Shown piece by piece: positions 1 to 47,041 of a DNA stretch of 64,000 nt (position 1 is its first letter; every line of letters starts with the position of its first letter). The position numbers and the translations under genes were made by a program. The stretch comes from Ashinkailepas kermadecensis (Eukaryota > Arthropoda > Thecostraca > Neolepadidae). The stretch is from positions 130,001-194,000 of the forward strand of contig JAOTOM010005140.1 of NCBI GenBank assembly GCA_034440615.1, given 5' to 3'. A model generated the notes under the pieces. It was not told the DNA's origin. It made no database searches and was given only the letters and a program-made list of their open reading frames with translations.

Positions 1-380
1 CGATTTACACGGCAGAGTTAGTGGCAATCCTAACCTGTCCACAACACATTATTCAACACAACATCACCACACCCACCATCATCTGCACTGACTCACGTTC
101 ATCCATCGACGCTCTCGCAGCCATACATAACACCTCACATCCCGCACTCCACGCTCTCCGTCAACTCTACTACATCCATCATGCTCACCTCCAACTCACT
201 GCTCAGGGTACCTGGCCACATGGGCAACGAGCGGGCGAATGTACTCGCTCATCGAGCGATTGACCTTCCACCCACCCCAAACCTCCCGGTGCTCCCCGGT
301 GACCCTTTGTCCCTCACAAACCGATTATTTACACAATATCTCCAGGCATGCTGGAACCACAACACCACACACTTACTATA
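1..380 (+). pseudogene. LINE ORF2 RNase H domain, broken fragment
   Basis: The translation from base 3 reads IYTAELVAI, then CTDSRSSIDAL, then, in another frame from about base 209, VPGHMGNERANVLAHRA and a tail ending at a TAA near 380. These are the successive blocks of the RNase H domain that ends ORF2 of many non-LTR retrotransposons: the TAEL helix, the TDS(R/Q)S active-site strand, and the WVPGHxGxxGNExAD-type block. A frameshift lies between the second and third blocks, close to base 209. The element enters from the left edge of the window and is 5' incomplete. It is a dead copy. The LINE clade cannot be fixed from this domain alone. Confidence 0.75.
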
Positions 381-574
381 ATCTTAGGAGCTATAATCTT
401 ATAATCTTAGGTATAATCTTAGGAGCTGAAAATACTATAGAACCATTGTTCCATTGTTGTCTCAATGGTTTTCAGATATTCAACGAACTTAGGCCACATC
501 AGCAGGACAACAAAGACCTATATGATATGTTAATATAGTACTATATTATATTACTACATTATTATATATTAATA
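381..574. other. AT-rich spacer
   Basis: Short AT-rich sequence with repeated TATAATCTTAGG words after the LINE stop codon. It may be LINE 3' untranslated sequence. No gene is seen. Confidence 0.4.
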
Positions 575-955
575 TATACCGCACGGCTAGCAGCCCCTCT
601 TCTATTTTCGACAAGCATGCCAATATAATATATCCCGCGGCCAGTATACCGCACGCCATTTTCGACAACCATGTCAATATAATACACCCTACAGCTAGTA
701 TACTCCACGTCATTTTCGACAAGCATGCCAATAATATACCCTACGGCTAGAATACCCCACGCCACTTTCGTCAAGCATGCAAATATACTATACCCTTGGG
801 CTAGTAAACCACGCACCATTTTCGACAAATACGCCAATATAAAAAACCTATGGCTATTAATACCCTACGACATTTTTGACGAGGATGCAAATATAACATA
901 CCCTACGGCTAGTATACCCCACACCATTTTCGACAATCATTCCAATGCCATGCCA
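575..955. repeat. Minisatellite, about 58-bp unit, ~6-7 diverged copies
   Basis: The words CTACGGCTAGTATACC, CACGCCATTTTCGACAA and CATGCCAATATAAT recur in order about every 58 bases, with copies differing at many positions and by small indels. The open frames across it are by-products of the repeat and do not look coding. Confidence 0.8.
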
Positions 956-2159
956 AGCCAATTCAAAACGTAGGCTGACTTGAGTATATATTTCGCAATT
1001 ATACCACGTCGCAAAAGTTGAGGCTGCTTCTTGTATTTGGAGACAGCTGTATCTCCTCTCACCCCCCTCCCCCCTCCCAGTTCTTGCGGTCCTGGTGGTC
1101 GCCGTTAAATAGACGAAGTAGACGTGGAATTGAGGTGTTATATTCTATATGAGCAGCATTAATAGCAACCTTAATATAAGCAGAATTAATATAAGCAATT
1201 CAACATTATATATAATTCAACATTAACATAAGCGGAATCAATATCAACAATGAGAGTGAGCTCTGTTTTTTCATTTATCAGGGTAGATACACCAGTAGGA
1301 ACAGTTGGACAGTTCGTAGGAACAACTCTCAAGGTTGGAAGGCGGGATAAGGACGATAAGATAAGATAATGCCTTGGCATGTAATGCAGCGGGAATAATT
1401 CTTTAACTTGCCAGGCTGGGGAACGGGAAGCCTTTTCCTATGTCTCCACATAAGCCTCAATCACGAGATGCATGGGTGCCATGCCGGCCGTTCTCCATGA
1501 TCACGCTGGCCATCTATTGACCAGATCTGGCCAATGTGCCTTACAATAACGAATGAGCTAACCAGCTTCCATGAACACACCGATGGTAAGATCGTGGAGC
1601 TCTCAATGCAGAAGCAGTGAGAAACAGTCTGGTGTGACTCTAAGTATACATAATGCATTTTTGCTCTGGAATATTTGTCGTACTTCATGCTGTTATACTT
1701 GCACAATTTTTTCCACGCTGTTATACGCGCCTGGACAACACACCAGCTTAAACTGTCGGTGACCATGGGTACGCTCTGACACGGATGTGGGCAACACACT
1801 AGCTTAAGCTATCGGAGATCATGGGTACGGCCCTAATACGGATATGGACAACACACCAGCTTAAACCTGGACATGGGCATGTACAACATCAAAACCAAGT
1901 CTATAAAGACACAACAGAGCGTCTATGAGCAATCATTCGCATGTTTCTTGAAGATCTTTTACGAATGAAAAGTGTTCATGCAAAGCAGCGTGTTACATAC
2001 ACCCCGAGGCCATCAATCGACCGACACATTCCAGTTCGACGGCATAATGTGATCAAAGAGCTTGGAGTGTAACTAATGTACACATACGGCCACTTCGATG
2101 GTATGTTCCCCACCAATTTTACTTTCCCCACCGATGAAACTTCCACGCCCTTTTTGGAG
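956..2159. other. Intergenic sequence with no recognised gene
   Basis: Unique sequence with a C-rich run near 1063-1080. Around 1735-1865 there are three diverged copies of a stretch containing ACACACCAGCTTAAAC and the word ATGGGTACG. No protein motif or RNA gene is recognised on either strand. Confidence 0.5.
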
Positions 2160-2406
2160 GTATGTGGGACCAAGGCAGGACAAGTCGGACGGCAATTCTG
2201 AAGGTAAGTGGGATCGAGACGGGACAAGTCGGACGGAAATTCTGAAGGTAAGTGGGATCGAGACGGGACAAGTCGGACGGCAATTCTGAAGGTAAGCGGG
2301 ATCGAGACGGGACAAGTCGGACGGCAATTCTGAAGGTAAGTGGGATCGAGACGGGACAAGTCGGACGGCAATTCTGAAGGTAAGTGGGATCGAGACGGGA
2401 CAAGTC
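2160..2406. repeat. Minisatellite, 44-bp unit, ~5.6 copies
   Basis: The unit contains GGTAAGTGGGATCGAGACGG followed by GACAAGTCGGACGGCAATTC. Starts at 2203 and 2247 fix the period at 44. Copies are nearly identical. Because 44 is not a multiple of three, all frames rotate through the array, which explains the long overlapping open frames here. Confidence 0.93.
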
Positions 2407-2966
2407 GACGATAATCCTGTCATTCAATACAATCCAATAACTTCAAAATGCACATACGTCCGTCGTCATATGGGAGGGGGCATATCCAGACTAGAGTGAA
2501 ATTGAGGAGTAAATCATTCCTTACTATTTCGCCAGCCCCTGGCCGAACTTTATATGTCAGGGGCAAGTCCCGACATATAGCGCTATACGATGCCGTTCCG
2601 TCCCCCGCCGGACTTGCCTAGAGAAAACAAGAGCATGTGGGCGACTATAACCTTTTCGCAAACACAGGACCAGGGAGATCAAGGCAGGCCAAAAGACCTA
2701 TCATCTGATCTATCGAAACAAGCCTCAGTGCAGAAAATAATAATTCAGCCTCTTCTGTTCATGTCCGTGAGCTGAAACATGCAACTAATCCATCGTCGCA
2801 AATTGACCTAACCACGCGGACACCGCGCGCAACTAGTCGTGTACAATGGTGCCTGTCAGTGCACATTACATCCAGTTTGCACCGCAGCTGGATACGGAAA
2901 TCGCAGCAGCGAAACGCCGTGATGACCTCACATGGGCATGCAGAGTGAATGTGCAGCGTGCGAGCT
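2407..2966. other. Spacer with no recognised gene
   Basis: Unique sequence. A short imperfect inverted pair (CTATATGTCAGGGGC and GCAAGTCCCGACATATAG, about 2550-2580) can form a hairpin. Nothing else is recognised. Confidence 0.4.
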
Positions 2967-3150
2967 AGTGTTCCAGTCCGTGGAGTCCGGTGATATTGTA
3001 GTCAGTGTTCCAGTCTGAGGAGTTGGATGAGATTGTAGTCAGTATTCCAGTCTGTGGAGTCGGGTGAGATTGTAGTTGTATTCCAGTTTGAAGAGTCGGG
3101 TGAGATTGTAATCAGTATTCCAGTCTATCGAATCGGGTGAGATTGCGCAA
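2967..3150. repeat. Minisatellite, about 39-bp unit, ~4.5 copies
   Basis: The words GTGTTCCAGTC, GGAGTCGGGTGAGATTGTAG and AGTATTCCAGTC alternate every 38-40 bases with moderate divergence. Confidence 0.8.
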
Positions 3151-3190
3151 TATACCTATCACACAAGTCTATGTGGAGGTGTGACACCCG

Positions 3191-3497
3191 GTGAAATATC
3201 CGTGAGCCGGCTCCACGTGGACCCCGCCGACCGGGCAGGTGGCACCACTCACGCCCGCCCCATGCAACGGATGACACCACCGAGGCGATGCCGTGAAATA
3301 TCCGTGAGCCGGCTCCACGTGAACCCCGCCGACCGGGCAGGTGGCACCACTCACGCCCGCCCCATGCAACGGATGACACCACCGAGGCGATGCCGTGAAA
3401 TATCCGTGAGCCGGCTCCACGTGAACCCCGCCGACCGGGCAGGTGGCACCACTCACGCCCGCCCCATGCAACGGATGACACCACCGAGGCGATGCCG
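3191..3497. repeat. Minisatellite, 102-bp unit, 3 near-identical copies
   Basis: GTGAAATATCCGTGAGCCGG occurs at 3191, 3293 and 3395, so the period is exactly 102. Copies 2 and 3 look identical and copy 1 differs by a base or two. Because 102 is a multiple of three, several frames stay open on both strands and produce 100-130-residue repetitive open frames. These have no recognisable domain, and the array lies just beyond the malic enzyme stop codon, probably in or near its 3' untranslated region. Confidence 0.93.
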
Positions 3498-3599
3498 CTA
3501 AGCCAAGCCGTACTCAAGCCAAAGCGCGGGAGTGCAGCGGAACTAGTGTGGGCGCTTCAAACATCGAGCGACGAAACCAAAGCCAAAGCGCAACCGACC

Positions 3600-38780
<35,181 letters not shown>

Positions 38781-39487
38781 GGTTTTCAGCGGTAAACTGC
38801 CTAGAACACGCCCGTTGGTAGCAGCCGCACTCCTGGCGACGGAAAGCTGAGTCAGACGCCTACCATTGCTTTGTGGTCGGCGGTTCGCTACCCGACAGGC
38901 CACGCATGGATCACAGAGTCATGACACAGTGACGTCTGATACAGTCTGACTGATGACCGATCCGGATAGCCGGCACTCCGCAGCCAACATACACTTAGAC
39001 AGAGTTTCGACAGTACAACACCAGCTGTACAAAGGTGACCAGGCCAATACCGATTTACTGACGATTTGTCGCGACTCGTCAGCCACTCGTGTCGTACACC
39101 TGTTCCCGAATAAGCACAGAGACGGAGCCGGGTGTGGCTGCCGAGTGGCGCGTGCCGACCTCACCGTCCACCTTCCGCCGGCGCTCGTGGCTGAATGAGC
39201 CGCGCCGGCCGACTATCTGGCAGGAAGTCGACCTTGGAGTCCCCCCTCCCGCACCCCACCAACTGCAGAGTGGAGCCCACGTTATCGGGCGGCATCGGGG
39301 AAACTCAGAACATCTGACTGTAGATAATTCCAGACGGATCACCGGATCAAAGGTGTGCTCGGGCGGCAGGTGTGCTCAGCCTGTAAGGTGGTGCGCAAAC
39401 GGCAGAGGCGCTACATGCCTGTAGAAATCTTCAAAAGTACTTAACAAGTCCTTCTTGATCACGGGAGATCCTTGGCTGGTTAGTGGG
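38781..39487. other. 5' side of exon 1: leader, upstream intron or promoter
   Basis: The first ~120 bp continue the exon 1 frame without a stop (see exon 1). Beyond that, GC-moderate sequence with overlapping open frames but no recognised motif. No TATA-like element with a convincing position was identified. Confidence 0.5.
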
Positions 39488-39643
39488 TTTTACGACACGT
39501 CGACCGTTGAGTCATGTAGCGTCGCCAATCTCTCACGCCGATTGGCCGCGGGAGAAGAGTAGCGACAGGTGAGACTCGAACCCACAATCTTTCGATTGTG
39601 AGACGGGAACTTACCCCAAGACTACTCGTCCCCGCGGGAGATC
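39488..39643 (-). mobile_element. tRNA-derived SINE (minus copy)
   Basis: On the minus strand: GGGACGAGTAGTCTTGGGGT (A-box region), CGTCTCACAATCGAAAGATT, GTGGGTTCGAGTCTCACC (B box GGTTCGAGTCT), then GCGGCCAATCGGCGTGAGAG, ending near GGTCGACGTGTCGTAAAACC. Very close to the plus-strand copy at 43988-44160. Confidence 0.88.
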
Positions 39644-39739
39644 CTTCATAATGATAAAGAGCCCTTGGCGATTCACTGTGGCGTGCTCTCTGTCTTTCCC
39701 CACGATCATATGATTAGAGATGAGATGACGAAGATCTCT

Positions 39740-39965
39740 TCAAAGCTGCAGAGCTGCTGTAGCAGGTCGAGTGCCTTTCACAGAGCTGGGCCGTGTTCCC
39801 CCGAGGAGGGCCCATGACCAGCAAACAGGTCAAGTGGCTTTTACAGGGTTGAGCCGTGTTCCCCCCGAAGAGGGCCCATGACCAGCAAACAGGTTGAGTG
39901 CCATTCACAGAGTTGGGCCGTGCTCCTCGTCACGGTCCCGGGAGAGTGCCCGTGACCAGCAGTGA
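39740..39965. repeat. ~67-bp tandem repeat, 3 copies
   Basis: AGCAAACAGGTCAAGTGGC and GGGCCGTGTTCCCCCGA, then GGGCCCATGACC recur about every 67 bp. The last copy differs more. Confidence 0.85.
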
Positions 39966-40752
39966 TTGCCAGCTAACACCAGATGTGCTACGCACGCTGT
40001 TCCCCTGACCAGAATACGTGACGCGCACCAGCAACTGGCCCGAGGTCCTACTCTCACGCCCGTCTGTAGGCTAAGGCGACTTCAGCTGACTTTGGCTGGC
40101 GGAGACGGCTGTCACTTCGAGGTTGGGCACCACGCTAAGAGGATCATCTCAACCAACCAAGAGCTAGAGGAGGATCGTCTCAACTAACCAACAGCTAGAA
40201 GTGATTCAGTTCCGATCGGCCTTGCCTATTGCAGGGTCAGGTGATATATAGAGGAGTCAATTTTGTGTCGTATTTGTGGTATTTGTGGTACGGTCAGCAT
40301 ATCATTTTGGATAACCTGGCGCGCTCACAAATGTCTATGCACCACCTGAGCAGGCATACCATATCACAAGTAGTACATACAATACAAAAGGTATATACAT
40401 CACCTCAGCAGGCATACAATACAACAGGTATATACATCATATGAGCAGGCATACAATATTACAGGCAGTATATGAATTGCATAGGTCAGGTATATACAGA
40501 ATGTGTATATTGTATCAATGCATATCGCATCCAGAATCGACTATCCAACCATGACAACCGATATATTTCGAGGCCAATGTCTGTATATGACAACGAATTG
40601 ATTAATCATCGGGTCACTAGAAATAAACAACACATGTCCAGTGAGCCAGGCTTCTTCGCTGTTATTAGATATCGGCCACCCGCCATGGGTGCGGTGATGT
40701 GGAAGGGTGGGAGAGAGAATGCATGCTTAATCGCCGACACCTCATAAGAATG
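39966..40752. other. Upstream region, includes degenerate AGCAGGCATAC repeat
   Basis: At 40340-40500 the words GAGCAGGCATACAATA and GGTATATACATCA recur 4-5 times. TCAACCAACCAAGAGCTAGAG and TCAACTAACCAACAGCTAGA near 40150-40200 form a short direct pair. No gene seen. Confidence 0.55.
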
Positions 40753-43478
40753 CAGTGGTGCACCGAAGGGGGAGGGGCAGTTGCCACCTGAGAGGTTGTG
40801 GGGTCCCCTTGAATCGCGCCGGGGTTCGGAAAAAATTGCACCGGCCCCCTAAAAAAAAACGCTGGGGCCCGCAAAACTCGCATCGGGGCCCAATAAAATC
40901 ACATTGTGGTCCCAACAAGAGCAGAGGGGCCCCTGAAAATCATCCTGGGTGCCAAAATTGCGCCAAGGCCCTTGACAATCACATTGGGGCACCACAAATC
41001 GCTCCGGGGCCCTTAAAAATGACTATGGAGCTCCAAAAAGTGGGACCGGGGCCCCTAAAAATAACGCTGAGCCTGAGGGCGCAAAAACGTCCCACCCGGG
41101 CCACTGAAAATCGCGCTAGGGGCTCCGGGGCACGCCGGGGGCCCAAGTGTCATCGGGACCACCCAAAAATTGAAGCAGGGCCACGAAAAAAAAAAATCCG
41201 GACATGGAAAATCACTCCGGGACCCAACAATCGCACAGAAAGCCCCCAAAGCGGGTTGGATCCTCAAAAATGTATCGAGGCCGCTAAATCTCGCGCTGGG
41301 GATCCCAACAAATGACGCCGGGGCCCAAAAAGTCAAACTGAGACTGAAAAAAGTCGTGCCGCCGCCATTGAAAATCACACTGGGGACCAAATGGTCGCGC
41401 CAGAGACCCATAAGTCGCAGCTGGCTCCCAAAAGTCATTTCCTACCCGGAATGTAACTCTACGGCCTCAAAAATCGCATCAAAGACCCCAACCCCCCCAA
41501 AAAAAAAAAAACGCATCGGGTCGCCGGAAAAGAAACGTGTCTCGGGGCTCCGACAAAAAATTCACCAGGAATCCGAAGAATCGTACCAGAGTTCAAAAAT
41601 ATCGTGCAGAGGCTTACAAAAAAAACAATAACTTGACCACCAAAATAATAACGGGAACAAGATCGAATCGACCAAAGCACCGGAAAACTCAGAACAGGAA
41701 AATAAATACAGCAAGACCCAGAAAACTCGCTCCGGGCTTCAAAATTTCCGCCGGGGCCCGCCAAAACCGCATTGGAGCCCAGCTAAGTACAATGCGCCCC
41801 GCGACCTCGCGCCGAACTCACCAAATGTCATGCTCGGGGCCCAAAATTTCCGCTTGTAATCTAAAAAATTCGGATCCGGGCACCAAAAAATTCCGTCGGG
41901 GATCCTGAAAATTAGCATCGAAAGCTCGAAATAAGAGCGTGGCCTAACAAACTGCATCGGTACCCCACAAAATCAAGTCATCGTCATCCAAAATAAAGAG
42001 CGATTCCGAAAAATAAACGTCTGAGCCAGGAAAATCACTCCGGAGCCCCAAACATAGCACCAGATAGCTTACAAAATCGCGTACGGACCTGAAAAAAACG
42101 CACCGGAGCTCGAAAAAATCGCGGCGGAACACAAACATATGGCGCCGGAGGGCGGAAATCACGCCGGGGTTCGGACTTTAAAAATTTTCGAAGAGGTCCC
42201 AAAAATCGCGTAGAGCTCAGAAAGCTGGGCATCGGGTCTCCCACCCGAAACACACGCCTTGGCCCGAAAAGTTACGCAGGGACCTCGAGAAATCGCACCA
42301 AAGGCCCCGAAATCGTGCTGGGGTCCCACAAATGTGCGTCAGAAGCTCCAAATAAACACAGCAGGACCCTAAGAGCACAACGGGAGGCCAAAAATGCACC
42401 AGGCTCTCCAAAGTGTACCAAGTCTCGCAAAACGTGGCAGGGCCTTAAAACATTCGTTGCAGCTCACACAATAAACACACCGGGAGCTCTAAAAGACATA
42501 CCGGAGGCCCTCAAAGCACACCGGGGCCATGGTACCACATAAGGGCTTAAAAAACGGGATGGGGCCCCCATAAAGCGACATGATCCTAAAAAATAACGAA
42601 AAGACTGAGCATTAAATAAACAGCCATCGCGGTCTACGAAAATGCACCTGTTACCTCAAAAACATCGTGGGTGCACAAAACAGCAACAAACCCCTACAAA
42701 AAGCCGGGGTCTCAAAAATGTGCCGGGCCCCTAACAAAAATGGGCTTCAGCCCTAACACACATCAGTAGACGACAAAAACGGAACGGGTCCAGAAAAAGA
42801 ACACTGAGCTAGAGCCCCGGTTCGGTAGCCAATCTGGGAGCATGTTTAACCAAAGAGACGGGGGTGCATCAAAGTTCAGCGGGTATTCGGATATCTTAAC
42901 CATCAGAAAATGTTGGAAGAAGAGAACTAATCATCGAATTGAATTAATCGAATTTTCCCAGCAATTCCCCATACGAAGCATTTCACACGTCAGTATGGCA
43001 CAAAACTATCATGTGGCAGCAATTTGCAAAATGTAGGACGCCTGGCAGAAACCGTAAGATCGCACTAAGTGTGACGAATGCACCGAATGCGTACGGCGGG
43101 TGTAGACGTGCACGAACTTTGGCGTGGTGGCGACCGGGCGTTATAAACTGGAATGCCTGAAATTGGAAAATTATACATGTTACAGTGATTTGTACAGGTG
43201 TAATTGTCAGCAGTGTGAGGTGATTTATCAAGGGATACGAAAAAAAACTTTTCAACAAGGTGGGGGAGTTAGGATTGAAATCCGGTGACATAGAAAAGAT
43301 GGTGGTATATTGGGCCCCCTCCACAGGACAATTAAGTTGGTCACTAATTATTTGATTGCAGAATTCAAATGGGCCCCTTTGAAAAATAGTGGTCGGAATC
43401 AGGGGACTTATTAAAATGTAAATATTTGGAGCCCACCAAACCTGATTTCCCCCAGCGCAAATCATAGGTACGCCACTG
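40753..43478. mobile_element. hAT-type non-autonomous element, copy 1, 2.7 kb
   Basis: The left end is CAGTGGTGCACC and the right end, read inward, is CAGTGGCGTACC. The flanking octamers TAAGAATG (40745-40752) and TCAGCATG (43479-43486) match at 6 of 8. The body from about 40800 to 42830 is a degenerate tandem array of 20-22-nt units of the form GGGGCCC(n)AAAATCGC(n). A non-repetitive core follows at 42830-43150, then a terminal part. Collinear with about 61.0-64.0 kb, so it is a family. No transposase. Open frames over the array reflect the period of about 21. Confidence 0.8.
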
Positions 43479-43486
43479 TCAGCATG

Positions 43487-43987
43487 TCATGACTTCGACA
43501 GGTAACTGCGTCACCTGTCCACGCCTGCACCCGACAGAAATCCCCAAGTGTCCATGACGTCACCAGCGGCACACCAATCGCAGACTGTAGCTTGCGTTAG
43601 TCACCTAGGTACGCCGGTTCCCCACGGTTCCACGAGTCCACGACACCACGACTTCATGGTTCCACAGCTCTACTCCACGACTCCATGGCTCCACGACTCC
43701 ACAGTTTAATGCCTCTACCCCACGGCTCCATATCTTGCATCGGCTCACCAGTGCACTGCCTTCCATCGCTAAGGAAATGGTGCGCTGTAAATATGTGATC
43801 ACCAATAGCCATGAACAGAAGAACAATGCCTTCAGAGAGCACACGGCAACAAAGCGCTGACACATGGTGACAATACACCGTTCCAGCCAGGAGAAAGGCG
43901 GCAACTTCCCGCAGCATTACGATATTACGAGGTCACTGGTTTCAGTGAACAACGGAGACGAGCAGTGGGGACGGAGGGAGCAGTGGG
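43487..43987. other. Spacer with CCACGACTCCA repeats
   Basis: At 43618-43730 short CACGRTTCCAC / CACGACTCCATGG words repeat. No gene recognised. Confidence 0.5.
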
Positions 43988-44160
43988 GACGAGTGGTCTA
44001 GGGGTAAGATGCTCGTCTCACAATCGAAAGATTGTGGGTTCGAGTCTCGCCTGTCGCTACTCTTCGCCCGCGACCAATCGGCGTGAGAGATTGGCGAAGC
44101 TATATACTCAACGGTCGACGTGTCGTACAACCAATAACCAACCAACCAACCAGTGAGCAA
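43988..44160 (+). mobile_element. tRNA-derived SINE (plus copy)
   Basis: GACGAGTGGTCTAGGGGTAA (A box), CTCGTCTCACAATCGAAAG, GTGGGTTCGAGTCTCGCC (B box and a T-arm that can pair), then the body CGCGACCAATCGGCGTGAGAG, then AACGGTCGACGTGTCGTAC and a tail CCAATAACCAACCAACCAAC. The anticodon-like stem pairs poorly and the acceptor stem is incomplete, so I read it as a SINE and not a tRNA gene. The parent tRNA is not assigned. Confidence 0.88.
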
Positions 44161-44284
44161 CGCCCACTTTCATCTGCATTTCTCCGTTTCAGTGTTACTA
44201 ATATTCCTCCTGGGTACGCCCTTATATGCAAAACGACGATTCCTCAGAAATCGAGGATGGTCAATGGTATGCACCTCTGGTAAA

Positions 44285-44540
44285 TATCAGGCAGTGGGGG
44301 CTGTCAGTCAGTAGTACCACTGTTGCCACAGCACTCACTGTCAGCCAATAGTGAAACTATTGCGACGACACTCACGGTCTCTGGTGCTTAAGCCAATGGT
44401 AACTCTGGTAAATATCAGGCAGTGGGAGCTGTCAGTAGTGTCACGTTTGCCACGGCACTCAGTAGTGTAGTCAGCAGTACCACTGTTGTTGTCAGTAGTG
44501 TCACTGTCGCCACAGTACTCACGGTCTCTGGTACTTAAAC
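44285..44540. repeat. Degenerate CAGTAGTACCACTGTTGCCA repeat
   Basis: GTCAGTAGT(A/G)(C/T)CACTGTTGCCACA and CTCTGGT(G/A)CTTAA words recur. It leads into the 77-bp array. Confidence 0.75.
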
Positions 44541-44562
44541 CAATGGTTCCCAGCACCTTCAG

Positions 44563-47041
44563 TCGCCTGTCAATAATGCTATACAATAGCACCACACCGA
44601 CAAACACTGGTGCAACAGTTCTGAAGTACCAGAACGTCAATGCCCGTCAATAATGCTACACATTAGTACGACACTGACAAACACTGGCCCAACAGTTCTC
44701 AGTTACCAGAACGTCAATGCCCGTCAATGATGCTACACATTAGTACGACAGTGACAAACACTGGCCCAACAGTTCTCAGTTACCAGAACGTCAATGCCCG
44801 TCAATAATGCTACACATTAGTACGACATTGACAAACACTGGCCCAACAGTTCTCAGTTACCAGAACGTCAATGCCCGTCAATAATGCTACACATTTGTGC
44901 GACATTGACAAACACTGGCCCAACAGTTCTCAGTTACCAGAACGTCAATGCCCGTCAATAATGCTACACATTAGTACGACATTGACAAACACTGGCCCAA
45001 CAGTTCTCAGTTACCAGAACGTCAATGGCCGTCAATAATGCTACACATTAGTACGACATTGACAAACACTGGCCCACAGTTCTCAGTTACCAGAACGTCA
45101 ATGCCCGTCAATAATGCTACACATTAGTACGACAGTGACAAATACGGGCCCAACAGTTCTCAGTTACCAGAACGTCAATGCCCGTCAATAATGCTACATA
45201 TTAGTACGACATTGACAAACACTGGCCCAACAGTTCTCAGTTACCAGAACGTCAATGCCCGTCAATAATGCTACACATTAGTACGACATTGACAAACACT
45301 GGCCCAACAGTTCTCAGTTACCAGAACGTCAATGCCCGTCAATAATGCTACACATTAGTACGACATTGACAAACACTGGCCCAACAGTTCTCAGTTACCA
45401 GAACGTCAATGCCCGTCAATAATGCTACACATTAGTACGACAGTGACAAACACTGGCCCAACAGTTCTCAGTTACCAGAACGTCAATGCCCGTCAATAAT
45501 GCTACACATTAGTACGACAGTGACAAACACTGGCCCAACAGTTCTCAGTTACCAGAACGTCAATGCCCGTCAATAATGCTACACATTAGTACGACATTGA
45601 CAAACACTGGCCCAACAGTTCTCAGTTACCAGAACGTCAATGCCCGTCAATAATGCTACACATTGTATGACTTGACAAACACTGGCCCAACAGTTCTCAG
45701 TTACCAGAACGTCAATGCCCGTCAATAATGCTACACATTAGTACGACATTGACAAACACTGGCCCAACAGTTCTCAGTTACCAGAACGTCAATGCCCGTC
45801 AATAATGCTACACATTAGTACGACAGTGACAAACACTGGCCCAACAGTTCTCAGTTACCAGAACGTCAATGCCCGTCAATAATGCTACACATTAGTACGA
45901 CATTGACAAACACTGGCCCAACAGTTCTCAGTTACCAGAACGTCAATGCCCGTCAATAATGCTACACATTAGTACGACATTGACAAACACTGGCCCAACA
46001 GTTCTCAGTTACCAGAACGTCAATGCCCGTCAATAATGCTACACATTAGTACGACAGTGACAAACACTGGCCCAACAGTTCTCAGTTACCAGAACGTCAA
46101 TGCCCGTCAATAATGCTACACATCAGTACGACATTGACAAATACTGGCCCAACAGTTCTCAGTTACCAGAACGTCAATGCCCGTCAATAATGCTACACAT
46201 TAGTACGACATTGACAAACACTGGCCCAACAGTTCTCAGTTACCAGAACGTCAATGCCCGTCAATAATGCTACACATTAGTACGACAGTGACAAACACTG
46301 GCCCAACAGTTCTCAGTTACCAGAACGTCAATGCCCGTCAATAATGCTACACATTAGTACGACATTGACAAACACTGGCCCAACAGTTCTCAGTTACCAG
46401 AACGTCAATGCCCGTCAATAATGCTACACATTAGTACGACATTGACAAACACTGGCCCAACAGTTCTCAGTTACCAGAACGTCAATGCTCGTCAATAATG
46501 CTACACATTAGCACGACATTGACAAACACTGGCCCAACAGTTCTCAGTTACCAGAACGTCAATGCCCGTCAATAATGCTACACATTAGTACGACATTGAC
46601 AAACACTGGCCCAACAGTTCTCAGTTACCAGAACGTCAATGCCCGTCAATAATGCTACACATTAGTACGACATTGACAAACACTGGCCCAACAGTTCTCA
46701 GTTACCAGAACGTCAATGCCCGTCAATAATGCTACACATTAGTACGACAGTGACAAACACTGGCCCAACAGTTCTCAGTCACCAGAACGTCAATGCCCGT
46801 CAATAAGGCTACACATTAGTACGACATTGACAAACACTGGCCCAACAGTTCTCAGTTACCAGAACGTCAATGCCCGTCAATAATGCTACACATTAGTACG
46901 ACATTGACAAACACTGGCCCAACAGTTCTCAGTTACCAGAACGTCAATGCCCGTCAATAATGCTACACATTAGCACGACATTGACAAACACTGGCACAGC
47001 AGTTCTGAGGTGCCAGAACGTCAACGAGGTGCGTCAATAAT
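44563..47041. repeat. 77-bp satellite, ~32 copies
   Basis: CCCGTCAATAATGCTACACA, TTAGTACGACATTGACAAAC, ACTGGCCCAACAGTTCTCAG, TTACCAGAACGTCAATG, period 77. The main variant is GACATTGAC versus GACAGTGAC, mixed irregularly. Edge copies are more diverged, as is usual for arrays homogenised by exchange. Confidence 0.97.

Noticed and set aside
3125..3517. Three overlapping 100-130-codon frames
   Set aside because: Produced by a 102-bp (multiple of three) tandem repeat. Repetitive on both strands, no domain, and located past the malic enzyme stop.
43988..44060. Functional tRNA gene
   Set aside because: A and B boxes are present, but the anticodon stem pairs poorly, the acceptor stem is incomplete and the same sequence plus body is found in other copies. 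It is a SINE.
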